Source of the DNA: Candidatus Aenigmatarchaeota archaeon
GTDB lineage: Archaea > Aenigmatarchaeota > Aenigmatarchaeia > Aenigmatarchaeales > SZUA-1535
Length of the DNA stretch: 17,799 bases
Direction of reading: 5' to 3'
Assembly: GCA_026985775.1 (NCBI GenBank)
Contig: JALSPV010000020.1
Span: 1-17,799, forward strand
The translations under genes and the position numbers were made by a program. Below the pieces are notes generated by a model. That model ran no database searches. It was not told where the DNA came from and saw nothing but the letters and a program-made list of their open reading frames with translations. Of the stretch, positions 6,879 through 13,838 are shown in pieces. Each line of letters starts with the position of its first letter. Within the stretch, counting starts at the first letter, position 1.

Positions 6879-7319
6879 ATGGATATTTCAGGTGTAGACC
6901 CTATAAGGGCAGTTGATCCTCAGAAGCTTATAGAAAAGCTTGCAGAGGAGTTAAAGAAAATAGATGTGATTAAATATCCCTATCCAGTTCCCATAAAAAC
7001 AGGTGTCTGTTGCGAAAGGCCCCCTCAGCAGAAGGATTTCTGGTATATAAGGTGCGCTGCAATAATGAGACAGCTTTACTTATACGGCCCTGTTGGTGTT
7101 TCGAGGCTCAGAACACACTTTGGTAAGAGAAGAAGACGGGGACATGCTCCTCCAAAGTTCATGAAGGCCGGTGGAAAGTTTATAAGAACAATGCTCCAGC
7201 AGCTTGAAGCAGCTGGTCTTACTCAAAAAGTTGAGAAACCAAGAAAGGGAAGAGTGTTAACACCAAAGGGTATAAGCCTTTTGCACAGAATAGCAAAAGA
7301 AGTTTGCAAAGGCGAATAA
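6879..7319 (+). CDS. rps19e: Ribosomal protein S19e
   Basis: A 146-aa small-subunit protein found only in archaea and eukaryotes. Landmarks are VKxPYPVP-like KYPYPVPIKTG (about 30-40), DFWYIRCAAIMRQLYLYGPV, GVSRLRTHFGKRRRRG, and the C-terminal winged-helix segment LEAAGLTQKVEKPRKGRVLT. The frame is open to 6771, but the ATG at 6879 is chosen because it gives the standard N-terminus (MDISGVDP) and has AAGGTGA 5 nt before it. It is the first gene of a ribosomal operon, with one base between its stop and the PDCD5 ATG. Confidence 0.97.
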   Translation: MDISGVDPIRAVDPQKLIEKLAEELKKIDVIKYPYPVPIKTGVCCERPPQQKDFWYIRCAAIMRQLYLYGPVGVSRLRTHFGKRRRRGHAPPKFMKAGGKFIRTMLQQLEAAGLTQKVEKPRKGRVLTPKGISLLHRIAKEVCKGE

Positions 7320-7320
7320 G

Positions 7321-7596
7321 ATGAATGGTGATTCCACGCAGAATGTCCAAAACGAAGCGCTTTTGGAAGCGCTGAAAAAAGAAGTGCTTAGAAAGGTTCT
7401 TACAAAAGAAGCCATGGAGCGTTTAGGAAGGGTTAAGATGGTAAATCCTGTGCTTGCAATGCAGGTTGAGAATTACCTTGTCCAGGCTTATCAGTCTGGA
7501 AAATTGCGAGATGTAATAGATGATGCTGCTCTCAAAAGATTACTCGAAATGCTCACGAGAAAGAGAGAAAGTAAAATAAGATTTGTGCGAAAGTGA
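7321..7596 (+). CDS. PDCD5-type double-stranded DNA-binding protein
   Basis: A 91-aa protein of the PDCD5/TFAR19 family (COG2118). It shows the typical helical bundle: LTKEAMERLGRVKMVNPVLA (about 27-46), QVENYLVQAYQSGKLRDVID, and LKRLLEMLTRKRE, with a basic C-terminus. Archaeal members are described as DNA-binding proteins and are commonly located between S19e and L39e genes, as here. The family's role in archaea is poorly defined. The residues before about 15 are polar and low-complexity, as usual for the disordered N-terminus. Confidence 0.94.
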   Translation: MNGDSTQNVQNEALLEALKKEVLRKVLTKEAMERLGRVKMVNPVLAMQVENYLVQAYQSGKLRDVIDDAALKRLLEMLTRKRESKIRFVRK

Positions 7597-7609
7597 AGGG
7601 GTGATTAAA

Positions 7610-7771
7610 ATGGTGCTTTACCATCTCGCTAAGAAGTTAAGGCTAATAGCTGCTTCAAAGAAGCCTGCGCCGAGATGGGCTGATTTGAGGAAGTTCGGTA
7701 AAAGAGCTATGAGTAGAAGAATCTATGTACATGGAAGGAAACACTGGAGAAGAGGAAGGTATAAAAGATGA
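7610..7771 (+). CDS. rpl39e: Ribosomal protein L39e
   Basis: A 53-aa, strongly basic large-subunit protein that lines the exit tunnel in archaea and eukaryotes. It starts MVLYHLAKKLRLIAASKK and ends with the family's KHWRRGRYKR motif. The ATG at 7610 is preceded by GGGGTGAT. The in-frame TTG at 7583 inside the PDCD5 gene is rejected because it adds residues foreign to the family. Its codons between the conserved ends (PRWADLRKFGKRAMSRRIYVH) differ from the common archaeal consensus but keep the basic character. Confidence 0.93.
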   Translation: MVLYHLAKKLRLIAASKKPAPRWADLRKFGKRAMSRRIYVHGRKHWRRGRYKR

Positions 7772-7782
7772 GGTGTTAGAAA

Positions 7783-8145
7783 ATGGAAGAGAGAATTTTT
7801 ACAATTCCTCTTAAAAAAGCTTTTCGTGCTCCGAGAACAAAAAGAGCAAAAAAAGCAATGAAAGTAATTCGTGAATTTCTCAAAAAGCATATGAAAGTGG
7901 GAAAACTGGAGGATGTTGTTATAGGAAAAAGTATAAACGAAGCTGTTTGGAAGCGCGGTATTCAAAAGCCACCTCGAAGGATAAGGATTCATGCAATTGT
8001 CCACGAGGGAAAGGTTTATGCAGAGCTTCTTGGAGTTGATATAAATCTACCATCCAAAAAAGAAAGAAAAGAAGAAACAAAAGAGACCAAAAAATCTGAG
8101 GAAAAGAAGGAGGGTGTTGAAGAAAGCAAAAAAGAGGAAAAATAA
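7783..8145 (+). CDS. rpl31e: Ribosomal protein L31e with charged C-terminal tail
   Basis: A 120-aa protein. Residues 1-90 are a standard L31e near the tunnel exit: RIFTIPLKKAF (4-14), RTKRAKKAMKVIREFLKKHM (18-37), VWKRGIQKPPRRIRIHAIVHEG (55-76). Residues about 91-120 are an added, disordered Lys/Glu-rich tail (KKERKEETKETKK and following). Typical archaeal L31e proteins are about 85-90 residues. A GAGGTG Shine-Dalgarno overlapping the end of L39e precedes the ATG. It ends the operon and converges on aIF5B with a 14-nt gap. Confidence 0.96.
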   Translation: MEERIFTIPLKKAFRAPRTKRAKKAMKVIREFLKKHMKVGKLEDVVIGKSINEAVWKRGIQKPPRRIRIHAIVHEGKVYAELLGVDINLPSKKERKEETKETKKSEEKKEGVEESKKEEK

Positions 8146-8159
8146 AAATAAACTTTTAG

Positions 8160-9914
8160 TTACTTTCTCTTGAGGTCTTTGAACCTTTCTACAATTTTTT
8201 TTGCGAGTTCTATTTCTTCTGGTGGAATATCTTCTTTAAATTCCACGAGTGCTTTAAAATCTTCTTTTGTTAAAAATGTAAAGAGTATATCCCCCTCGTC
8301 AATATTTCTACCTACAACACCACCTTCTATTGAAATAGCAACCCTCTCCCCTCGCGTAGCTTCCTCTACTGTTTGGCCCTCGTTCTGCACTTCCTTTACT
8401 TCACCTATAATTCCTCTCCCCTCTTTAACAAGCTCAATTCCTGGCTTTAATGTACCTTCGAGAACCTCGACTCCAACTATCGCAGGCTTGCTTTGTCTGA
8501 ACACAAATCCAGGAAGTATTCTTATCATCGCAGCGCGCTTTAATAGTGCGAGTTTTTCCATTTTTTCTCTTCTCTTCTCTTCTTCTACCCATTTTTCAAA
8601 CTCTTCTATTAGCCTGTAAATTACGTTGTTCTGAAAGATTTTCACCCCTCTGTTCTTGGCCTCTTGTTCTGCTATTTCGTCTATATCAACGTTAAATGCA
8701 AGAATTGCACGTAAACACTTATCTTCCTGTGTATCTGCAAGCATAACATCGGTTTTCGAAACACAACCCACCTCTGCCTTTTTCAGCTTTATTCCCCTTC
8801 TTTTCAAAACATTTACAAGCGCATCGAGACTACCAAGAGTATCTGCTTTTACAACTATACCTTCTCCTTCTGTTTCGAACTCTACAGATGCTATTTCTCT
8901 TTTTAGAATATCTTCCATTTCTTTGACTTTCTCCTTTTCACGTGTCGCTATTATAGGCATTCCAGCCTTTACGCCTTCTAAGTCATGAGCAGCTATTCTA
9001 ACTCCGCACGCAGCAGTTGCACTTTCAACATTTTCAAACTCTTTTTCAACACGAAGCTCGTGGAGCGGTTTGGGTTTGAGAATTGCTTTTATTTTGGTTA
9101 CCTTTATCTTATCCCCGCCTATAACAAGATAATCCCCGCGATGTACTTCGCCATCGTAAAAAATAACATCTATAACAGTTCCAAACCCGCGCATTTCTTT
9201 TACTTCGAGAATTGAACCAAAAGCAGCACCCTTGTGAAGTTCTAGCTTGTTTTTCAGAAAAACCTGAGAAAGACCCGCGACTATCAGCAAAAGTTCCTGA
9301 ATGCCTTCACCGCTAACACCAGAGCAAGGAACAATTGCAAGAGTTCTTTTAAAATCTGTAACCCTATCGAAGCGTTCTGCGTCGAAACCGAGCTCAGAAA
9401 GCTGTGCAATTAAGGTATACAGGAGTTCTTCAAATCTTTGCTTGACATGCTCTGGTTGTTTTGCAAAGCTTTCAAGAAAAGAGCTATTTTCATGTACAAT
9501 CCATCCCGGAATTTTATCTATTTTTGTAGCTGCAACGAGAAAAGGCGTTTTGAAAGTTTTCAAATATTCTATGCTCTCTTTTGTTTGCTCCTTAACACCT
9601 TCTGTAATATCCACAACTAATATAGCGAGATCAGCACAGCTTCCACCAATTCTGCGAAGAAGGGAAAAGGCCTCGTGTCCTGGGGTGTCGAGAATGAGAA
9701 TCCCGGGTATCTCAAGCTTGACATTGAATTTTTCCAAAAGATTTCCACATATTTTTTTGATTGTTTCGGCGGGTATTTCTGTAGCACCAATAGCTTGGGT
9801 TATTCCTCCAGCTTCCCTTGCAGCAACAGCAGTCGCGCGAATTTTGTCTAACAAAGTAGTTTTTCCATGATCAACATGACCAAGCACGCAGAGTATTGGT
9901 TGTCGTAAAGTCAT
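8160..9914 (-). CDS. infB: Translation initiation factor aIF5B (IF2 family GTPase)
   Basis: A 584-aa GTPase that promotes ribosomal subunit joining. The G domain has G1 GHVDHGKT (12-19), G2 region GGITQAIGA (36-44), and G3 DTPGH (76-80). G4 reads TKID (130-133) where NKID is usual. Domain II, the long linking helix and the C-terminal barrel follow (for example ILPGFVFRQSKPAIVGVEV). The start is set at ATG 9912-9914 (MTLRQPILCVLGHVDHGK), which places G1 at the normal distance and has a TATA-like box 27 nt upstream. The 12 codons upstream to 9950 are unlikely. No intein is present, although aIF5B is a known insertion site. Confidence 0.97.
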   Translation of the reverse strand: MTLRQPILCVLGHVDHGKTTLLDKIRATAVAAREAGGITQAIGATEIPAETIKKICGNLLEKFNVKLEIPGILILDTPGHEAFSLLRRIGGSCADLAILVVDITEGVKEQTKESIEYLKTFKTPFLVAATKIDKIPGWIVHENSSFLESFAKQPEHVKQRFEELLYTLIAQLSELGFDAERFDRVTDFKRTLAIVPCSGVSGEGIQELLLIVAGLSQVFLKNKLELHKGAAFGSILEVKEMRGFGTVIDVIFYDGEVHRGDYLVIGGDKIKVTKIKAILKPKPLHELRVEKEFENVESATAACGVRIAAHDLEGVKAGMPIIATREKEKVKEMEDILKREIASVEFETEGEGIVVKADTLGSLDALVNVLKRRGIKLKKAEVGCVSKTDVMLADTQEDKCLRAILAFNVDIDEIAEQEAKNRGVKIFQNNVIYRLIEEFEKWVEEEKRREKMEKLALLKRAAMIRILPGFVFRQSKPAIVGVEVLEGTLKPGIELVKEGRGIIGEVKEVQNEGQTVEEATRGERVAISIEGGVVGRNIDEGDILFTFLTKEDFKALVEFKEDIPPEEIELAKKIVERFKDLKRK

Positions 9915-9936
9915 GTTATTTTTAATAAAAAGAATC

Positions 9937-9945
9937 AATATAAAG
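9937..9945 (-). promoter_or_regulatory. TATA-like box for aIF5B
   Basis: The minus strand reads CTTTATATT, centred 27 nt upstream of the aIF5B ATG. This is consistent with leaderless transcription and supports the start at 9914. Confidence 0.5.
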
Positions 9946-9967
9946 CTCACTTAGAACGAAATTAAAA

Positions 9968-9975
9968 TTAAAATA
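9968..9975 (+). promoter_or_regulatory. TATA-like box for dCTP deaminase
   Basis: TTAAAATA is centred 26 nt upstream of the dcd ATG, divergent from the aIF5B promoter within an 83-nt gap. No Shine-Dalgarno sequence precedes the ATG, so the mRNA is probably leaderless. Confidence 0.45.
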
Positions 9976-9997
9976 ATTATACAGTAAATATTCTCCT

Positions 9998-10576
9998 ATG
10001 ATACTTTCTGACAAAGACATAAAGGAGTATTTAAAAAATGGAAAGCTGGTTATAGAACCAGCGCCAAGCGAAGAACAAATACAGCCAGCATGGATAGATT
10101 TGCGTTTGGGAAACGAATTTTTAATTTTCAAAAGAAGAGAAGTTGCCTATATAGACCCGAAATCTCCTCCGAAGGATTACACGGAAAAAATCGTTGTTAA
10201 AGATGGAAAACCTTTTATTCTTCATCCGGGTGAGTTTGTTCTTGGTACGGTAAAAGAATACATAAAGTTTCCAAGTGATTTGGCAGGTGCTGTTGATGGT
10301 AGAAGCTCACTTGGAAGGTTAGGAATTCTAACACACATAACATCAACATTCATAAATCCGGGATGGGAAGGAAGGCTCGTTCTGGAAATAAACAACATCG
10401 GAATAATGCCTGTTGCTCTTTATCCAGGAATGAGGATATGTAAGGTAGTTTTCTTCAAACTTTCATCACCCTGCGAGATTCCTTATTCGCAAAGGAAAGA
10501 TGCGAAATACAAAGTACAAGAAGGTGTTGAGGCAAGTAAATTAGGGGAGGAGTTTCATGATAAAAAGAGAGAATAA
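9998..10576 (+). CDS. dcd: dCTP deaminase (possibly bifunctional dCTP deaminase/dUTPase)
   Basis: A 192-aa trimeric-dUTPase-fold enzyme of usual length. It deaminates dCTP to dUTP, or directly to dUMP in bifunctional archaeal members, feeding dTMP synthesis. It begins MILSDKDIKEYL, typical of Dcd. Motifs include IQPAWIDLRLGNEF (28-41), the nucleotide-binding VDGRSSLGRLG (99-109), HITSTFINPGWEG (113-125), and LVLEINN (127-133), where Glu130 aligns with the catalytic Glu of the family. Whether it also splits the triphosphate cannot be decided by eye. It acts upstream of the thymidylate kinase at the left end of the window. Confidence 0.96.
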   Translation: MILSDKDIKEYLKNGKLVIEPAPSEEQIQPAWIDLRLGNEFLIFKRREVAYIDPKSPPKDYTEKIVVKDGKPFILHPGEFVLGTVKEYIKFPSDLAGAVDGRSSLGRLGILTHITSTFINPGWEGRLVLEINNIGIMPVALYPGMRICKVVFFKLSSPCEIPYSQRKDAKYKVQEGVEASKLGEEFHDKKRE

Positions 10577-10616
10577 CCTTTCATCATAGGGAAAACGGAA
10601 TAGAGGTGTTCATGTA

Positions 10617-11072
10617 ATGCTCTCAAAGACACTTTTCGTTTTTCTAACATCCGCGCTTCCCTTTGCTGAATTAAGAGTTGGAATACCTCTCGGAATAATT
10701 CTTGGCATTCCTCCTATACAAGCATTTTTCCTCGGTATTCTAGGGTCATTTGTGCCCGTTCCTATAATTCTCTTCCTTCTTTCAAGAATCGAAAAATTAA
10801 TTATGCGCTATACGTTTCTAAGAGCATATTATGAAAAGCTTGTGGGAAAAATTGAAAAGAAAAAGAAAAGTATTGAGAAATACGGATATTTTGGGTTGGT
10901 GTTTTTTGTTGCAATTCCTCTGCCGTTTACAGGTGCTTGGACAGGGAGCTTAATAGCTTTTATTTTGAGGATGAGCCCATATAAGGCGATGATAAGCATA
11001 TTTTTTGGTTTGCTGATAGCAGCTTTGCTTGTGCTTTTTGCTTCACTTGGAATTAAATTCGTGTTCTTTTAG
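10617..11072 (+). CDS. COG2426 small integral membrane protein (putative small multidrug export family)
   Basis: A 151-aa protein with about four membrane segments: 1-35 (two short hydrophobic stretches around SALPFAELRVGIPLGI), 37-56, 94-116 and 124-150. A Lys-rich cytoplasmic loop lies at 80-88 (KIEKKKKSI). The LPFAELRVGIP motif and VAIPLPFTGAWTGSLIA are characteristic of the COG2426 / Sm_multidrug_ex family, whose name rests on weak evidence; transport substrate is unknown. GAGGTG lies 8 nt before the ATG. An ATG at 10612 is followed at once by a stop and is not used. Its 3' end overlaps the convergent glyS gene by 30 nt. Confidence 0.85.
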   Translation: MLSKTLFVFLTSALPFAELRVGIPLGIILGIPPIQAFFLGILGSFVPVPIILFLLSRIEKLIMRYTFLRAYYEKLVGKIEKKKKSIEKYGYFGLVFFVAIPLPFTGAWTGSLIAFILRMSPYKAMISIFFGLLIAALLVLFASLGIKFVFF

Positions 11073-12593
11073 CTCTGAAAATTTAAGCCCTCCAGAAATG
11101 AGTTTTTCAAGAATTCCACAGAGCTCGGAAATCTTTAGTCTTATCTGTTCTTTTGTATCTCTGAACCTTATTGTAACTGTCTCATCCCCAAGCGTTTGAT
11201 AATCAACTGTTACACAGAACGGTGTGCCTATTTCATCTTGTCTTACATAACGCTTTCCTATACTTCCTTTCTCATCGTAGTAGCTCGTGAATTTTTGTTT
11301 TAACGTTTCGTGAATTTCTCTCGCCTTTTCAGGAAGGCCATCTCTTGCAACTAATGGCAAAACAGCAACTTTATAAGGTGCAATTTTTGGGTGGAACTTT
11401 AATACAACTTTTCCATTTTCTTCCGTGAATGCATCTATTAGAAAAACAAGAAAAGCTCTATCAATACCTTGAGAAGGTTCTGCAACAACATAAGGAACTA
11501 TTTTTTTCTTACTTTCTTCATCAAAAACACTCAAATCCTTTCCGCTGAACTCCATGTGTCTGCTCAAATCAAATGTAGTTCTGTTAGCTATTCCATGAAT
11601 CTCCTTCCAGCCAAAGGGGAAGTGATACTCTATATCCCACGTATCAAGAGCATAATGACTTTTCTCCTCTGGTAGGTGTTGCCTTGCTCTGAGCTTCTCT
11701 GGATTTACACCAAGATCAATAAACCACTTGTACATTAAAGCCAGCCAATATCCATGCCAGCGTGTTGTTATTATACCCTTATCCAGAGCTTCTCGAAGAG
11801 TCATTTTTCTTTGTTCTTCTCCTTTCATCTGCATTTCTGCCGAGAGTATGTTCATCTCGAAATTAAGAAGCTCCTCGGTAAGATAAGGGCAGTCATTTAC
11901 TTTTTCTGGATGTATGAAATACTCTATTTCCATTTGTTCAAACTCGCGCATTCTGAAAAGAAAGTCTCGTGGAGAAATTTCGTTACGGTAAGCTCTTCCT
12001 ATTTGTGCTATCCCAAATGGAAGCTTCATTCTCGCAGATTTCATAACGAGCTTAAAATTTGTGAACATTAACTGTGCTGTTTCTGGACGGAGATATGCTA
12101 TGTGTGCTTCATCTTCAACCGGTCCAACAAACGTTTTGAACATTAAATTAAAACTTTTTACAGAGCTTAGTTCACCACTGCATTCAGGGCATTTAAGAGA
12201 ATGCTTTTTAATTATTTCATCAACTTCTTCTATGCTAATTCCGTCAACACTCATTCCGAGCAAGTCTTCTACTAGGTGATCTGCTCTAAAGCGCCTATGA
12301 CAAGATTTGCATTCAACCAGAGGATCTACAAAACACTCAACATGTCCAGAAGCTTCCCATACTTTTGCATGTGTTATTGTGGAGCCATCTATTCCAACTA
12401 CATCGTCTCTTTTCCTGACAAATGTGCTCCACCATTCATCTTTTATGTTCTTCTTAAGCTCTACTCCCAAAGGACCGTAGTCATAGAAACCTGCCAACCC
12501 ACCATAAATTTCGCAAGAGGGAAAAACAAATCCCCTTTCTTTACAGAACTTTGCAATTTTCTGGATAAAGGATTTTTTGAGCTTTTCCTCCAA
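11043..12593 (-). CDS. glyS: Glycyl-tRNA synthetase (class II, archaeal/eukaryotic type)
   Basis: A 516-aa enzyme that charges tRNA-Gly. The N-terminus has the conserved FVFPSCEIYGGLAGFYDYGP (22-41) and GHVECFVDPLVECK segments. A zinc-ribbon pair CKSCHRRFRADH and LKCPECSGEL follows. Motif 2 is FRNEISPRDFLFRMREFEQ-like, and motif 3 is GIDRAFLVFLIDAF. The anticodon-binding domain starts at about KIAPYKVAVLPLV. The start is TTG (12591-12593), chosen because GAGGTGA lies 7 nt upstream and an in-frame TGA lies five codons upstream. A TATA-like box gives a leader of about 20 nt. It overlaps the convergent COG2426 gene by 30 nt. Confidence 0.97.
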   Translation of the reverse strand: MEEKLKKSFIQKIAKFCKERGFVFPSCEIYGGLAGFYDYGPLGVELKKNIKDEWWSTFVRKRDDVVGIDGSTITHAKVWEASGHVECFVDPLVECKSCHRRFRADHLVEDLLGMSVDGISIEEVDEIIKKHSLKCPECSGELSSVKSFNLMFKTFVGPVEDEAHIAYLRPETAQLMFTNFKLVMKSARMKLPFGIAQIGRAYRNEISPRDFLFRMREFEQMEIEYFIHPEKVNDCPYLTEELLNFEMNILSAEMQMKGEEQRKMTLREALDKGIITTRWHGYWLALMYKWFIDLGVNPEKLRARQHLPEEKSHYALDTWDIEYHFPFGWKEIHGIANRTTFDLSRHMEFSGKDLSVFDEESKKKIVPYVVAEPSQGIDRAFLVFLIDAFTEENGKVVLKFHPKIAPYKVAVLPLVARDGLPEKAREIHETLKQKFTSYYDEKGSIGKRYVRQDEIGTPFCVTVDYQTLGDETVTIRFRDTKEQIRLKISELCGILEKLISGGLKFSELKEHEFNSK

Positions 12594-12600
12594 TAAGTCA

Positions 12601-12607
12601 TCACCTC
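12601..12607 (-). promoter_or_regulatory. Shine-Dalgarno site that sets the TTG start of glyS
   Basis: The minus strand reads GAGGTGA, seven bases before the TTG codon. No ATG in frame exists between the upstream stop and this TTG, so the site decides the start. Confidence 0.75.
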
Positions 12608-12634
12608 AAGGGTATTTGATATAGCGTGTTCTGA

Positions 12635-12645
12635 TATTTTTAAAG
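12635..12645 (-). promoter_or_regulatory. TATA-like box for glyS
   Basis: The minus strand reads CTTTAAAAATA, about 47 nt upstream of the TTG start. Transcription would begin near 12614 and give a short leader containing the Shine-Dalgarno site. Confidence 0.5.
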
Positions 12646-12930
12646 ATTTCGTTCGTAGCAAAAAATGAAAAGTAAAATGGGTAGAAGAGAATTTATAAAA
12701 AAGTTATTAATGAGGTAGGGGAACTGTTTATGGTGGGTTGAGTTTTTCTGGTTGCATTGATGAAGAACGTGAAAGCTACAAAATACATAAAGCAAAGAAG
12801 AGATCATTTTGTTCTTATAAATTGACTACAAATCACAGGAATGAAAAACCAAATAACGAACAGTCTCCATTTTTCAACCTTAACTTTTAATCCCATTCTT
12901 TTTGGGTTTTTTAGAATACTTCTTCTTACT
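12646..12930 (+). other. Intergenic stretch without a convincing gene
   Basis: Between the glyS promoter and the V4R gene no strong coding signal is seen. Two small + strand frames exist. The first is 17 codons at 12665-12718, whose peptide contains GRREFIKKLL, like the start of a twin-arginine signal, but it stops at once. The second is 50 codons from TTG at 12738-12890, with no family I recognise. A T-rich tract (12898-12912, after a weak CCCA/TGGG pairing) follows the second and could end a short + strand transcript. TATA-like ATTTATAAAA occurs near 12690. No tRNA, snoRNA-like C/D pair, CRISPR or mobile element was found. Confidence 0.4.
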
Positions 12931-13512
12931 TTACTCTATCACCTCTATTTCAAATTCACAGAATCCATTCCCCTTTGCAAAGCATTTTTTCTCACGGCAT
13001 TTAACTTCTTTATCCCAGAAAACACTGAACATTCCTTCAAGATAACCACACATGTAATAACAAACTTTTTTGCCTATGTTTGGCAGACCTGCACATTCGA
13101 CACATTCCTCTATTTTTATAGCTATTCTTTCGTCTTTTTCAAATTCAGTTACGCTTAAAATACCCAAGCCTGTTACTTCGAAAAGTTCTTTCAAAAGCTT
13201 TATTAACTCGCAGTTTTGGACTTCTTCCAGAGAAAAGCAGTTTCTGAATTCTTTAACTTTTCTAGCTACATCACAGCAAAGTGTGCAGTAGCTCGCTATA
13301 GCTCTTCCTACTGTTTGTCCGGCTCCCATCACAGCTGCTTTCATTCCCATTGTGAAAAGGATGATTGATGTTAACCTGTTCTGAAGCTCCACTATATGTA
13401 CTTTATCACCAAGTCTTTTCCTTATCTGTTCTGGTTTTCCTCCCCACAATTGCAAAACTTTTTGTGCAACATCTCTTGAGATAAATTCAATGAGCTTTTC
13501 TTCACCTTCCAT
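12931..13512 (-). CDS. Cysteine-rich V4R (4-vinyl reductase) domain protein
   Basis: A 193-aa protein. Residues about 52-193 form a V4R domain: FTMGMKAAVMGAGQTVGRAI (53-72), then the C-terminal hallmark with C137 and C140 (ECVECAGLPNIGKKVC), GYLEGMFSVFW (156-166), and a final CxxxxCxxxGxxxCxFxI pattern (C172, C177, C185). Twelve cysteines are present (76, 79, 80, 92, 101, 137, 140, 151, 155, 172, 177, 185), which suggests binding of metal, Fe-S or heme, or thiol redox sensing. V4R domains are small-molecule-binding modules seen in BchJ and in regulators such as XylR-type and archaeal MsvR. The N-terminal 50 residues are helical with no clear helix-turn-helix. It is divergent from a TusA/YeeE-YedE sulfur cluster and has an inverted repeat over its promoter. 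A sensor or sulfur/cofactor-handling role is inferred. Confidence 0.85.
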   Translation of the reverse strand: MEGEEKLIEFISRDVAQKVLQLWGGKPEQIRKRLGDKVHIVELQNRLTSIILFTMGMKAAVMGAGQTVGRAIASYCTLCCDVARKVKEFRNCFSLEEVQNCELIKLLKELFEVTGLGILSVTEFEKDERIAIKIEECVECAGLPNIGKKVCYYMCGYLEGMFSVFWDKEVKCREKKCFAKGNGFCEFEIEVIE

Positions 13513-13513
13513 G

Positions 13514-13531
13514 GTAATGCTTTTACATTAC
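13514..13531. promoter_or_regulatory. Inverted repeat, candidate operator for the V4R gene
   Basis: GTAATG-CTTTTA-CATTAC is a perfect 6-bp inverted repeat with a 6-nt spacer. It lies between the V4R TATA-like box and its ATG, over the expected transcript start. A protein bound here would block initiation. No second copy was seen ahead of the tusA-like gene. Confidence 0.4.
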
Positions 13532-13533
13532 AA

Positions 13534-13543
13534 ATTTTTAAGG
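13534..13543 (-). promoter_or_regulatory. TATA-like box for the V4R gene
   Basis: The minus strand reads CCTTAAAAAT, centred 26 nt upstream of the V4R ATG. This implies a leaderless transcript. Confidence 0.45.
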
Positions 13544-13584
13544 ATTTAGATTATTTTAAGATATATTTTTTGTAGAAGAGAAAA

Positions 13585-13594
13585 TTTTAAAATA
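13585..13594 (+). promoter_or_regulatory. TATA-like box for the sulfur cluster
   Basis: TTTTAAAATA is centred about 27 nt upstream of the ATG at 13617 in an AT-only stretch. It supports that ATG over the in-frame TTG at 13608. Confidence 0.4.
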
Positions 13595-13616
13595 TTTTTT
13601 TATATTTTTGAAAATT

Positions 13617-13838
13617 ATGGTTTCGATAGATGTTCGCGGAAAAATATGTCCTTATCCGGTTGTGGTGGCCCTTGAACATCTTAAAAAACTTTCTTCTGGA
13701 GAAACTTTAGAGATATTCACGGATGAGCCGCTTGCCACAAGAAGTGTTCCAGAAGAGGCAAAAAGACTTGGATATGATGTTTCCGTTGAAGGTGTGGATA
13801 ACGGGTGGAAGATTATTATAAAGAAAAGGGGAGAATAA
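13617..13838 (+). CDS. tusA: TusA/SirA-like sulfur carrier protein
   Basis: A 73-aa protein with the TusA fold. The N-terminal strand SIDVRGKICPYPVVVALEHL (3-22) carries the CPxP signature with the persulfide-forming Cys11. A helix, the strand GETLEIFTDEPLATRSVP and the C-terminal strand GWKIIIKKRGE follow. TusA proteins pass sulfane sulfur between enzymes for tRNA thiolation, cofactor synthesis or sulfur metabolism. Members encoded beside YeeE/YedE transporters take sulfur from imported thiosulfate. The next gene's ATG overlaps its TAA stop (TAATG), so the two are translationally coupled. The start at ATG 13617 fits a leaderless mRNA. I use the symbol for the family; orthology to E. coli TusA is not implied. 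Confidence 0.92.
   Translation: MVSIDVRGKICPYPVVVALEHLKKLSSGETLEIFTDEPLATRSVPEEAKRLGYDVSVEGVDNGWKIIIKKRGE

Noticed and set aside
8170..9870. Long + strand frames opposite aIF5B, and similar frames opposite other genes
   Set aside because: They are Ser/Phe-rich antisense shadows with no recognisable domain, opposite clearly conserved proteins.
8160..9914. Intein in aIF5B (and in RadA)
   Set aside because: Both are known intein hosts, but the G-domain and Walker motifs here are uninterrupted and protein lengths are normal.
12755..12840. C/D-box guide RNA suggested by TTGATGAAG
   Set aside because: No matching D box (CTGA) or internal C'/D' pair lies at a suitable distance.
12892..12912. Bacterial-style hairpin terminator (CCCA/TGGG then T run)
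   Set aside because: The stem is only 4 bp with no firm gene ahead of it on the + strand. The T tract alone might matter in archaea but cannot be claimed.
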